Shown: positions 26,395 through 36,200 of the stretch, piece after piece
How the letters are laid out: every line of letters starts with the position of its first letter
Position numbering within the stretch: position 1 is the first letter of the stretch
Position numbers and translations under genes: made by a program
The notes under the pieces: model-generated
What the model saw: the letters and a program-made list of their open reading frames with translations, nothing else
The model's database searches: none
Told to the model about the DNA's origin: nothing
Assembly: GCA_035440755.1 (NCBI GenBank)
Contig: DAORND010000003.1
Span: 26,025 to 90,024 of the forward strand
DNA length: 64,000 nucleotides
From: Aquimonas sp002352135
Lineage (GTDB): Bacteria > Pseudomonadota > Gammaproteobacteria > Xanthomonadales > Xanthomonadaceae
Direction of reading: 5' to 3'

Positions 26395-27828
26395 ATGTCA
26401 TGCCGATACTTGCTTGCCTTGTTCGCGATGGTCGCGACACCCGCAACGGCCAATGAAACGGTTCGGGCCCGCCAAGCCCTCAGCGGCCCGCAAGCCATTC
26501 GCAGCTACGACTTTCTCAACGGGACCTACGACAGTCCACTCGCCGACAAGCCGGTCAAGCTCAATGCGGGCACGGCAGCAACCGGCGTTTCGACCGTGTC
26601 GGCGCAGGTCGTATTCGGTGATCTGGACGGGGATGACAATGAAGAAGCGGTCGTCGTGTGGCAAGACGAAGGCGCGGTGGGCGGCAGCTCTGGTGGCACG
26701 GTCTATCGTCTGCTGGAAGGAGAACTGACATCGGTCTGGACGATTCCGCAAGCCTCGCGCATCGATGGCTGGTTGCAGAAGGCACTGATCGATGAAGGCG
26801 ATCTGGTGTTGGCACGCGATCCGGAGCAATCACCCAACGCCCCCTATTGCGACGGCGTCATGCTCAGTCGTCTGTACTATGCCGAGAGCGAGTTTCGGGT
26901 TCGGCAAACGTATTGCGACGATGGCAGCGATCCCACCTCGCCGGTGCTGAAGGCGGCCATGCCTGAGGATGTACGCGCATTCGTCGAGCAACGCGAGGCC
27001 TGCGACCATTTCCGCGGCGAACCCGTGGAAGGCGAGGGTGAGGAAGCCTTGGCCCGGCTCGAATTCGTGCAACGGCAGATCTTCGAAAGCTGCAGCGGAA
27101 CGGATGCCGAGTTGCAACGCTTACGACATGCCTACGCCGATGACCCGAGTCTCGCCAAGGCGTTGGCCGCGTTCGAGTATCCGATCGAAACGACGGGCAA
27201 GATGGATGGCGCGGATCGGGACATCGACCTCGCTGCCGAGCCGACCCTGCAGTCGGGTGTTTACGGTGCCCTGGTGCTCGGCGTCGATTCCGCCAATGGT
27301 CGCTTCAGCGGTGTCTATCAAGCCTCTGCTAAGCCCGAGTGCAGTCTGCGCCTGCACGGTTTGATGGATCGTTTGGACGAACCCCTGCGTCTGGCAGCGC
27401 AAGTCCTTCGCGATGCGCGCAAAGGCCCGGAAGAGAACATCGGTGTGGTCAGCGGTCGCCTGGTCGCAGGAGTCGATGTCAAAGGGAAACCCACGGCGTG
27501 GCTGCGCCTGGATCAGATTCCGCCCGGATGCGCAGAGTTGAACGCCTTGTCGGATGCACAAGCCGCGCCGCAGCCGCAAACCGTCCCAGGCGCGTGGATC
27601 AGCGTGCATTGGACGGTGACGGAGCGTGCCTACTTCCACACCGAACCGCATGCCAGCACCGTGCGCAAGGCATACGTGGTGACCGGAGATACCTTGCGTG
27701 GCTATGCCGAAACGGCCGAGTTCATCGAACTGGAATACGTCGCCCCGAAAGGACGCGCGACCAGGGGCTGGATCAACTGGATGGACGTGATGCCGAGCCT
27801 GTGGTTGGGCGATGGCGCTGAGATGTAG
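26395..27828 (+). CDS. Exported protein of unknown function
   Basis: 477-residue protein with a signal peptide (MSCRYLLALFAMVATPATA) and AGGA 11 bases before the ATG. The region after the signal includes VVFGDLDGDDNEEAVVVWQDE, a motif resembling lipoprotein or VCBS-type acidic calcium loops. The middle has a region rich in charged residues with paired cysteines. The C-terminal 80 residues look SH3-like (SVHWTVTERAYFHTEPHAST ... WINWMDVMP). No family was recognised. It lies 141 bases after the BlaR-like gene and could be a target of that system, which is speculative. Confidence 0.7.
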   Translation: MSCRYLLALFAMVATPATANETVRARQALSGPQAIRSYDFLNGTYDSPLADKPVKLNAGTAATGVSTVSAQVVFGDLDGDDNEEAVVVWQDEGAVGGSSGGTVYRLLEGELTSVWTIPQASRIDGWLQKALIDEGDLVLARDPEQSPNAPYCDGVMLSRLYYAESEFRVRQTYCDDGSDPTSPVLKAAMPEDVRAFVEQREACDHFRGEPVEGEGEEALARLEFVQRQIFESCSGTDAELQRLRHAYADDPSLAKALAAFEYPIETTGKMDGADRDIDLAAEPTLQSGVYGALVLGVDSANGRFSGVYQASAKPECSLRLHGLMDRLDEPLRLAAQVLRDARKGPEENIGVVSGRLVAGVDVKGKPTAWLRLDQIPPGCAELNALSDAQAAPQPQTVPGAWISVHWTVTERAYFHTEPHASTVRKAYVVTGDTLRGYAETAEFIELEYVAPKGRATRGWINWMDVMPSLWLGDGAEM

Positions 27829-27938
27829 AGGCTGCATCGTCACTGCTGACATCGCGCGGTGTCGTGGTCATCGCCGAAGGCGCTGCTGCTGTGCTCTGTT
27901 AGACTGCCAAGCCGCTCTTCTAAGCTCTCGGATCACCG

Positions 27939-28511
27939 ATGTCCGGATTGAAAATTTCATTGGGTTGTGGCGGCGTCCGCCTCCCCGGCTGGACCCATGT
28001 GGATGGCGATCCGCAGTGGGAGCCGGACGTCACGGCAGACCTGTCGCAGCCACTGCCGTTTCCCGATCAGAGCGCCGCTTTTCTGCAATCCGAGGACTTC
28101 ATCGGGCAATTGACGTTTCCCCAAGCTGAGGTCTTTTTCCGCGAGTGTTTCCGGGTTTTGCGTCCCGGCGGCGTGATGCGCTTGCTGACTCCAGATCTCG
28201 CGCTACTTGTGACGATGTACCAGCAGCGCGACTACCGGTTGCGCGAGTTCTGGGATGAGGGCGTCGGTATTCCTCTCCATACACGGACGCTGGGTGAGCT
28301 GGTCCACAAGGCGCTGACGTTCGCCCAGCAGCAATCGTTTTACGACGAAGAAACCTTGCGCGCGCTGCTTGAGCCGATCGGATTTCGGGTCAAACGCGTG
28401 ACCTATCAGCAGAGCGCGCATCCAGAGCTGCGTGGCCTCGACCAACGCTCGCCAGCCGATGCGATCAGCCTCTACCTGGAGTGCACCCGACCGCATTCCT
28501 CCGGCATCTGA
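27939..28511 (+). CDS. Class I SAM-dependent methyltransferase (Methyltransf_11 type)
   Basis: 190-residue protein opening KISLGCGGVRLPGW, a SAM-binding glycine loop, with HVDGDP as the acidic strand-2 end and FRECFRVLRPGGVMRLLTPD as the post-motif region. Proteins of this form often sit in polysaccharide and lipid clusters and are annotated as methyltransferases without known substrate. It is 13 bases before the acyltransferase-like gene, and the deacetylase follows that, so a shared glycolipid or envelope role is likely. Confidence 0.82.
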   Translation: MSGLKISLGCGGVRLPGWTHVDGDPQWEPDVTADLSQPLPFPDQSAAFLQSEDFIGQLTFPQAEVFFRECFRVLRPGGVMRLLTPDLALLVTMYQQRDYRLREFWDEGVGIPLHTRTLGELVHKALTFAQQQSFYDEETLRALLEPIGFRVKRVTYQQSAHPELRGLDQRSPADAISLYLECTRPHSSGI

Positions 28512-28524
28512 GGAACGTTTCGGG

Positions 28525-29421
28525 ATGCGCAGCAAGCCCTATCGAAAATGGAAGCGCCAGTTGCGTGAACTGGTCGAGCTTTTCCTGTTGCCGGTGTTCG
28601 CAACCCTGTTGCCGTGGCGCTGGAGCCTGCGTCTGTTTCGATGGTTATCTCGCTGGCCTGGCTGGTACCGCGAGGAAATCGAGCTGTCGATGAACCATGT
28701 ACGCGCCCTCGGCGTGGTCGATGACGTTGAGGCATTCGCACGGCGGTTGCGTTGGCGCCTGTTGGTGGAGCACATGGACTGCTATCTGGTGCCGATGCGG
28801 GGCCGACGATTCCTGCGCCGTTGGGTGCGTGCTCATGGCGATCCACTGCCTGAGAAGGGGCCAGTGCTGTTCATCGGAACGCATCATGGGTGTGGCTATT
28901 GGTTTCTGCCCTACGTGAAGTCGCTTGCACTGTGCCCCAATATCGTTGCCCCGCGTTTGGGTCCATTGCTGAGTCGTTCAAGCCTGCAAGGCAATCTCTA
29001 CGTCCGATTACGTCACAAGTTGATTGCCTACGCGGCGGGGCGCGCACTGGTCTACAAAGGCGGCAGCGCCGGCGAGGCGATCCGGCAGATGCTCAATGAG
29101 GGCGAAGTCTGTTTCGGTCTTTGCGACATGCCGACCAATCGCTCCGATGCGGTGCCAGTGAGCTTGTTGGGGATGCGCACCAAGTTGGCCCAGAACATGT
29201 TCGAGATCGGCGTTCAGACGGGCGCTCCCATCTACCTGTTTACCTCGGACACCGATCTGCAGACGGGTGTGCGCCATATCCACTTCCAGCGTGCGGACGG
29301 CGACAATCCAGACGCCATCGTTCGGCAATTTGCCAACCTGCTCAACTTGGCGATGTTGCGCGATCCGGCAGGCTGGCGCTTCTGGTCCATTGCGCCGTCG
29401 TTTTTTCCTGAGCGTTTCTGA
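28525..29421 (+). CDS. Lipid A acyltransferase-like (LPLAT superfamily) protein
   Basis: 298-residue protein similar to LpxL/HtrB acyltransferases, with an amphipathic/hydrophobic N-terminus (LRELVELFLLPVFATLLPW) and the usual central GPVLFIGTHHGCGYWFLPY block. In LpxL enzymes the active site is H-x4-D/E; here the residues after the histidines are GCGYW, and no acid is at the expected position. It may be an altered acyltransferase or an inactive relative. It is followed after 3 bases by the deacetylase gene. The ATG at 28525 is chosen because upstream codons belong to the methyltransferase frame overlap. Confidence 0.8.
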   Translation: MRSKPYRKWKRQLRELVELFLLPVFATLLPWRWSLRLFRWLSRWPGWYREEIELSMNHVRALGVVDDVEAFARRLRWRLLVEHMDCYLVPMRGRRFLRRWVRAHGDPLPEKGPVLFIGTHHGCGYWFLPYVKSLALCPNIVAPRLGPLLSRSSLQGNLYVRLRHKLIAYAAGRALVYKGGSAGEAIRQMLNEGEVCFGLCDMPTNRSDAVPVSLLGMRTKLAQNMFEIGVQTGAPIYLFTSDTDLQTGVRHIHFQRADGDNPDAIVRQFANLLNLAMLRDPAGWRFWSIAPSFFPERF

Positions 29422-29424
29422 CCC

Positions 29425-30228
29425 ATGCGTCTGGTCCTGACCTATCACGCCACCCGTTTGCAGCGCTTGACCCGTGAAGGCTGCGACCTGCTGTCACTGC
29501 ATGCCGACCTCGACTGGTTGGCCGATCAGGGCATCGCCGTGCTGCCACTGGACGACCTGCTGGCGGATCCATCGATTGAAGGCGTCGCGATCACGCTTGA
29601 CGATGGAACACGCATCGACGGCTGGCCCCACTTGCATCCGGCGATGGGTCTGCTGCCATCCATGCTGCAGATTCTGCAACACGCCAAACGGCGATTGCCG
29701 CGCCTGTGTGTCAGCAATTTCGTGATTGCCAGCCCACAAGCGCGCGATGTCCTGGCCACGCATCTGGTCGCTGAGCTGGGTCAATCATTGATGGATGCAG
29801 ATTGGTGGTCGACTGCCCAGGCGAGCGGGCTGATGCAATTGGAAAACCATTCCTGGGATCACAACCATCCACTGTTGCCGTCCAGCGTGCAGCGCGAAAA
29901 CAAACGAGGCAATTTCCTGGCGATCGACAGCGCCGAAGACGCCGAAGCGGAGATTGCGGTGGCGAGCGATGTCATCGGTCACGCACTGGGCCGTCGGCCT
30001 CGTTATTTCGCTTACCCGTTCGGTGACGTCAGTCCCTATCTGCGCGATGTCTGGCTGCCCGATCGTGGACCCGCCATCGGCCTGCATGCCGCATTCTCGA
30101 CTGAACCGCGCGCGATTCGCGGCGATGACGACCGATGGGCTTTGCCGCGTTTTGTGTGCGGTCGAGATTGGTGCACGGACGCTCAACTCGCGGCCATCAT
30201 TGATCAGGCAAGGCGCCTTGGTGCGTAG
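29425..30228 (+). CDS. Polysaccharide deacetylase family (NodB-like) protein
   Basis: 267-residue carbohydrate esterase 4-like protein. NodB motifs are visible: motif 1 ITLDDGTRIDGW (TLDDG for TFDDG), motif 2 HSWDH (H-x3-H), and motif 3 RYFAYPFGDVSPY. These supply the metal ligands and catalytic acid of deacetylases. No signal peptide is seen, which suggests a cytoplasmic N-deacetylase acting on a precursor. It is the last gene of the methyltransferase-acyltransferase-deacetylase cassette. Confidence 0.85.
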   Translation: MRLVLTYHATRLQRLTREGCDLLSLHADLDWLADQGIAVLPLDDLLADPSIEGVAITLDDGTRIDGWPHLHPAMGLLPSMLQILQHAKRRLPRLCVSNFVIASPQARDVLATHLVAELGQSLMDADWWSTAQASGLMQLENHSWDHNHPLLPSSVQRENKRGNFLAIDSAEDAEAEIAVASDVIGHALGRRPRYFAYPFGDVSPYLRDVWLPDRGPAIGLHAAFSTEPRAIRGDDDRWALPRFVCGRDWCTDAQLAAIIDQARRLGA

Positions 30229-30234
30229 AGCCGA

Positions 30235-31062
30235 TCAGTGAGGGTTCCCCTTGTCCTCGTCAGCTCGAGGGCCAAGAGGATAAGGAAATCTGATTACCAC
30301 ACCGCGCCGCCCATCCACGTTGCGCTGAAGGTCTGGGCCTTGCCAGATCGGTAGAACTTCACTCGGCCGTGCTGGCTCGCTGCCGTCGCCTTCCAGGCGC
30401 CGATGTTCCGCTTCGAGTGCTTCTTCGATTTCCCAACTGTAGATCTTGCGCGGCGGCAGTGGATCGAGTTTGGCCCAAAGCAAGCCGCTCAGTACGCCGA
30501 ATGCCGCGCCGCCGAGATGATATTCCCAGGACACGCCGGGTTCGCCTGGCAGTACCGTGAGCAGCATGCCGCCATACAGGAAAAAGGCGATGAATCCGGT
30601 GGCGACGGCAATACGGTCGCGACGAATCAGGCCAAGCGTGAGCAACAGGAACATCAGCCCATGATTGAGTCCGCTGGCACCGATGTGATTGCTGCCGCGC
30701 GCAAGCAACCAGACGGCCAGTCCGGAGCCCAGCCAGATCAGTGGCGTCGCCCGAATCGCCGCGCGCGGGAACGAACTGAACGCCAAGGTGCCGAGGATCA
30801 GCAATGGCAGGGTGTTGGAGACGAGGTGTTTGAACGAACCATGCAGCAATGGCGCAGTGAAAATGCCGAGCAAGCCCCAGGTCTCGCGTGGTCGGTTACC
30901 CAGGACGCCGAGGTCGATGTCAAAGCCGAGCTCAAACGCCTTCAGCCACCACAATAAAGCCACGAACAGGGCACTGATCAGCAATCCACGACGCAGCTTC
31001 CGGCGATCTTCTCGCGCCTGTGCGGCGGGGTCGGTGGGTGTGGCGAGTACGGGAATGTCCAT
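30235..31062 (-). CDS. Rhomboid-family intramembrane serine protease
   Basis: 275-residue membrane protein with six or more hydrophobic segments. The catalytic serine is in HIGASGLNHG (GxSG), and the catalytic histidine in EYHLGGAAFG. A charged cytoplasmic C-terminal tail of about 70 residues follows. The HGSFKHLVSNTLPL line at the second membrane segment is also typical. It converges with the deacetylase gene 6 bases away. Substrates are unknown. Confidence 0.9.
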   Translation of the reverse strand: MDIPVLATPTDPAAQAREDRRKLRRGLLISALFVALLWWLKAFELGFDIDLGVLGNRPRETWGLLGIFTAPLLHGSFKHLVSNTLPLLILGTLAFSSFPRAAIRATPLIWLGSGLAVWLLARGSNHIGASGLNHGLMFLLLTLGLIRRDRIAVATGFIAFFLYGGMLLTVLPGEPGVSWEYHLGGAAFGVLSGLLWAKLDPLPPRKIYSWEIEEALEAEHRRLEGDGSEPARPSEVLPIWQGPDLQRNVDGRRGVVIRFPYPLGPRADEDKGNPH

Positions 31063-31106
31063 TCGGCTTGAATGGGGGCATCCGACGACGACGCAAGGGC
31101 CGGATG

Positions 31107-32939
31107 TCAGGTCTCGGATGGGCTGCCCGGTTCGGGGTCATCGGACTTGGCCCGATGGCTCTGGAACAGTCGCGCCAGCTCGCGCTCGGCGCTGATACTG
31201 CTCTGCACGAGCGCGGCTTCATCGTCCCAGATCAGATGCTGTTCTCGCAGCAAGGCTTCGTCATGGTCGCGAAACAGCGAGATGCGTTCGTCGACGAGAT
31301 GGCGATCCACACCAAGCGCGAGCATGACCGCGCGCGACAGCTCAAGGCCACCTGGGAAGTTCTCGCGGACGACGCCATCAACCGATAGATCCATGAGTCG
31401 GAAGGCATGCCGACGATTGCGCGCCCGCGCCAGCACGCGGACATTCGGGAACAGTCGTTTCACCATGCGCGCGGTGCGCACGTTGACGTCAGGGTCATCG
31501 GTGGCCAGCACGAACACCTCGGCGCGCTCAATGTGCGCGGCACGCAGTAGGTCTGGTCGACTTGGGTCTCCGAAGTACAGCTGCGCGCCAAATCGACGGG
31601 CCAGGGCCAGTTGCTCGGGGTCGTTCTCCAGAGCAGTGAACGGAATGTCCTGTGCGCGCAATAATCGCGCCACGACCTGACCAACACGACCAAAGCCAGC
31701 GATGATGACCCGCGGCTGCTCTGTCGCCGCCAAGGCCGGCTCGTCCAAATGGGGACTGACTGGCAGCGCACGTGTTTGACTGCGGTCGATCCACATCAGC
31801 AGAAGCGGCGTCAGCGCCATGGAGACGCCGACCACCACCACCAGGACATCGCGCTGCGTCGCGCTGAGCAGTTGCACGCGCGAGGCTTCGGCAAACACGA
31901 CGAAAGCGAACTCGCCGCCCATCGACAGCAGGCCAACGAGCTGCAGTCGACCGTCATGCGCCAAACCGGCGACGGCGCCGGTCACGTAAAGCACAGCTGC
32001 TTTCATGCTGAGCAGGAGAAGGATGCCAGCCAGTACGGTCCATGGCAGTGCGACGATGACATCCAGGTCGACATACATGCCGACCGACATGAAGAACAGG
32101 CCGAGCAACAGGCCCTTGAAAGGTTCGATATGCGATTCCAGCTCGTGGCGGAACTCGGATTCCGCAAGCAAGACGCCGGCCAGGAATGCACCTAGGCCCA
32201 TCGATAGCCCGACCGATTGCACCAGCCAGGCGGCACCCAGAACAACCAGCAGGGCGCTGGCGCTGAATACTTCGACGGACTGCGCCTTGGCGACAGCACG
32301 AAACATCGGGCGCAACAAAAAGCGCCCTCCAATGACGATCAGCCCGATGACCCCGATGGTCGCCAGCGCCCGCTGCACAAGCTCATCGCGCGGAGCGTCG
32401 GCCGCGCCACTGGCCAGCAGTGGAATGACGGCCAAAAGTGGAATGGCGATCAGGTCCTGGAACAGCAGGATCGCAAAGGCCTGACGTCCGTGGGCCGAGG
32501 TGATCTGCTTGCGCTCGGAAAGCAACTGCAGGCCGACGGCAGTCGACGACAGGGCCAAGCCCAGACTGACGATCAGGGTGCTGCGCCATTCGTCCAGCCA
32601 GAACAGTGCTGCCCCGGCCAACAAGGCAGTGGAGAGGATCACCTGCAATCCGCCGAATCCAAATACTTGACGGCGCATGACCCAGAGACGAGCGGGAGAA
32701 AGTTCGAGTCCGATGATGAACAGCAGCATCACCACGCCGAACTCGGACAGCGTGTGGGTGGCACCCGGGTCGGCGATCAGGGCCAGTACATCCGGTCCGA
32801 TGACGACGCCAGCACACAGATAGCCCAGCACGCTGCCCAGCCCGAAACGCCGGAACAAGGGTACGGCGACAACCGCTGCGGCAAGCAGGATAAGGCTGTC
32901 GAGCAGGAGGTTTTCGAGCGGCGGTGGGTTGGTAACCAT
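31107..32939 (-). CDS. CPA2 monovalent cation:proton antiporter (KefB/KefC type)
   Basis: 610-residue inner-membrane antiporter. About 1-390 is the Na+/H+ exchanger domain with around twelve membrane segments (GYLCAGVVIGPDVLALI, STAVGLQLLSERKQ). About 410-530 is a TrkA-N (RCK) domain with Rossmann motif VIIAGFGRVGQVVARLL, and the C-terminus is a charged regulatory tail. KefB/C proteins export K+ in response to glutathione adducts of electrophiles; this one may do the same, but no KefF/G partner is nearby. The start ATG at 32939 begins the family domain; upstream in-frame ATGs at 33017 and 32993 would add about 18-26 non-conserved residues. Confidence 0.88.
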   Translation of the reverse strand: MVTNPPPLENLLLDSLILLAAAVVAVPLFRRFGLGSVLGYLCAGVVIGPDVLALIADPGATHTLSEFGVVMLLFIIGLELSPARLWVMRRQVFGFGGLQVILSTALLAGAALFWLDEWRSTLIVSLGLALSSTAVGLQLLSERKQITSAHGRQAFAILLFQDLIAIPLLAVIPLLASGAADAPRDELVQRALATIGVIGLIVIGGRFLLRPMFRAVAKAQSVEVFSASALLVVLGAAWLVQSVGLSMGLGAFLAGVLLAESEFRHELESHIEPFKGLLLGLFFMSVGMYVDLDVIVALPWTVLAGILLLLSMKAAVLYVTGAVAGLAHDGRLQLVGLLSMGGEFAFVVFAEASRVQLLSATQRDVLVVVVGVSMALTPLLLMWIDRSQTRALPVSPHLDEPALAATEQPRVIIAGFGRVGQVVARLLRAQDIPFTALENDPEQLALARRFGAQLYFGDPSRPDLLRAAHIERAEVFVLATDDPDVNVRTARMVKRLFPNVRVLARARNRRHAFRLMDLSVDGVVRENFPGGLELSRAVMLALGVDRHLVDERISLFRDHDEALLREQHLIWDDEAALVQSSISAERELARLFQSHRAKSDDPEPGSPSET

Positions 32940-33122
32940 GGTCCAATTGTGCCGCAAGGCAATGGTGGGATTCAGCGAGGAACGGGTTGTCATTGGCATG
33001 ACAGGTTTCCCCGGCATTCTGCGATTAGGACAAGTCGACGGATAGGTTCGTGTTGGTGGTGGGTATATCAGCGAATGCCGATGATGTATTCAAGGCGCGC
33101 TACTAGACTGCCGGCGCCGAAC

Positions 33123-33206
33123 GCGTCCGCTACGGGAAAGCGGACGCCGCGCGTCGACAGAATTCCGATGACACCGTGCTCCGGCGGCTGACAGCCGCGC
33201 GGTGCG
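33123..33206 (+). promoter_or_regulatory. Structured leader of the giant surface gene
   Basis: Two hairpins precede the start codon at 33239. The first pairs GCGTCCGCT (33123-33131) with AGCGGACGC (33139-33147). The second is nested: CACCG pairs with CGGTG and GCGGCT pairs with AGCCGC around 33172-33206. No poly-T follows, so a simple terminator is unlikely. They do not match a riboswitch class I recognise; a translational or attenuation role is inference. Confidence 0.45.
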
Positions 33207-33238
33207 AGTTTTCAAACTGCGGCAATGCAGGGGGCAGC

Positions 33239-36200
33239 ATGCGTAATGGCTTGATCGGCAAAGTGGCGGGCGTGATGTGTCTGCTGCTGGCTGGGGCGTC
33301 CAATGCGGCGACTTACAGCGTCTACATCGATTCCGACAACGATGTGTCGACAGGCTGCGCTGTCAGTACGGCGGCGGGCAATGCCGCCGGAATGGACTGG
33401 CGTCTGACCGCAAACAGTTCCGACGAGCCGCCCGCAGTCAGCGGATTGACACTCGCCGAATGTGTCGGTGGCAGTTTCGGCGCCGGGACGGCGGCCGGTG
33501 GCGCCTACCCGATCGGGTTTGACCGCATCGCGGGCACGACCGACATCGTCGAATTGGCGTTTGCCCGCGAGCTGATCACGGGCGACGTCGCCACCGACTG
33601 GAACCTGTTCTTCGTCGCCGAAAGCAGCTTGCTGGGCGCGGTCGATGTCGCGGGTCCGGTGCTTGTTCCTGCATTGGGCAGGCCCTTGTTGCCCGATCCG
33701 GTTCCGCAGCCCGCCGTTATTCCCGGCACCACGACCTGGGGCTTGTTGCTGTTGGCGATGGCTGTTGGCTTGCTGACGGTTTGGGTTGCCCGTCGGCATC
33801 CCGGAATGCTGGTTTGGGTCCTTGTAATCGGCGGTAGTTCGATGCTCGGCATCGCTTGGGCGGCCAACTATCTGCTGGATGGGGAAATCGCGGATTGGGA
33901 TGTGCCTGCGGTGCTCTCGGACGCTTCCGGCGATCCCACGGCGGATGAACCGCAGGTCGATCTGCTGGCCGGTTTCGCGGTGCGCGCGGGGAATCAGATC
34001 TTCTTCCGCATGGATGTGCGCGAAACCCGCCTGCCAGTGATCCTGCAGCCGCGCCTGGTGTCTTCGCTGGCAACACCGGAGAACACCGCGAACAGCACGG
34101 TGATTGGCTCCTTGCGCAACAGCACCAGTGGCTTGGCGGGTCTGTTGACCTTCAGCCTGCAGTCGCAGACCCCGAGCAATGGTTTTGCGGTGGCGAGCAA
34201 TGGGGATGTGAGTGTTGCCGACAGCGCACAGCTCGATTTCGAGACGCGCCCCAGCTTCACCTTGCAGACCCGGGTCGGGCTGACCGCCGTACCGGCACTG
34301 AGCATTGCCCATCCGGTCACCGTGGCGCTGGGCGATGTCAACGAGGCACCGACGGTCAACGACCAGGCCTTCAGTGTGTTCGAGAATGATCCCAACGGCA
34401 CCGTGCTGGGCAGCGTGGTCGCGACAGACCAGGACGCGGGGACGGCGGGGCAACTGAGCTATGCGGTGACAGGAGGCAGTGGTCAGGCCGCGTTTACCGT
34501 CAATGCCAGCACGGGTCAGGTCAGCGTCAGCAATGCCGCCGCGTTCAATCTGGGTGGCTCGCCCTATACCTTGAATCTGACGGTCACCGATGGCGGTGCG
34601 CCGGGTCTGTCCGATACCGCTGTGCTGACCATCACAGTGCAGGATGTCAACAACGCGCCCAGTTTCACGGCGGGCCCAGCGGTCGTGGTCAATGAAGACA
34701 CTCCCTACTCTGCGACGTGGGCGACCGCGATTGATGATGGCGATCCCGCTGCGCAGACTCTGACTTTCCAGATTTCCGCCAACACCAATCCGGCGCTGTT
34801 CCAGATCGCACCTGCACTCGGTGCCGACGGCACGCTGAGCTTCACGCCGACGGCCAATGCGAATGGCAGCGCCACGATGTCCGTCGTGCTGCGCGATAAC
34901 GGCGGCACGGCAAACGGCGGTGTGGACACTTCCACAGCGCAGACCCTGAGTATCACGGTGACTCCGCAAAATGACGCCCCCGTGGTCGATCTGAACGGGC
35001 CCGCCGCTGGCGCTGGATTCTCAGCAAGCTTCACGGAAGGTGCGGGGTCGGTGGCGATTGTCGATGCAGCCGCGCTCACGGTTGTGGATATCGACTCGAC
35101 ACAACTGCAGCGCGCCGATGCCGTGCTGGCGAGCGTGCCGGATGGCGCGCAGGAGTCCTTGCTGACGGATACCACCGGCACCGGGCTGGTGGCGACGTAT
35201 ACCTCGGGCACCGGGACGCTGAGCATCGTCGGCAACGCGACGTTGGCAGACTACCAAACCGTGCTGCGCCGTCTGCGTTATGACAATGCCTCCACCAATC
35301 CGACAACCATAGCGCGCAACGTGGTCATCAACGCGGTTGATCTGGAAGGTGCGATGAGTGTGCCGGTGACCAGCGTGGTCTCCGTTGCGGCGGTCAACAC
35401 GCCACCCTCCTTCACAGCGGGCGGTAACGTCACCGTGTTGGAAGATGCGTCGGCCGTGAATCAGGCCTGGGCCACCGCCATTTCGGATGGCGATGGTGGT
35501 GGCCAGACGCTGAACTTCGAGATCGTCAGCAACAGCAATACCGCCCTGTTTGCTGCCGGTCCAGCGATCAATGCAAGCACGGGCAACCTCAGCTTCACGC
35601 CAGCGGCCAACGCCAATGGCAGCGCCTCGGTAGTGGTCCGGCTGCGTGACAATGGTGGCGGCAGTGATGTCAGCCCGACGGCCAGCTTCGACATCACACT
35701 CACCGCCGTCAACGACGCGCCGAGTGCCACCGTGCCAGCCAATGCGCCCGCTGCGCTGGAAAACAGCGGAGCGCAGACCGTTGCCGGGTTTGTCACGGCG
35801 ATATCCGCTGGTCCCGCCGACGAAGCGGCTCAATCTCTGACGCCCAGCACTTTGGTGCAGTCGACCACCGGCACGCTCAACTTTGCCGTGGCACCGTCGA
35901 TCAACGCAACCAGCGGCACGCTGACCTATACACCGGCCGCCGATACGTCGGGTTCGGCGGTCGTGCGCTTGACGCTGCAGGACAATGGCGGCACGGCCAA
36001 TGGCGGCGTCGACACCTCGATCAACTACGACTTCACCGTCACTGTGTCGGGCGTGAACTCCACGCCGGTGTTCACGCCGGGCGCAGCCAGCGTCACGGTC
36101 AACGAAGACAGCGGTGCCTACACTGCCGCTTGGGCCACGGGTATTGATGATGGTGACGCGGACGAAGTCCAGGTCGTCAACTTTGTTGTGCTGAGCAACA

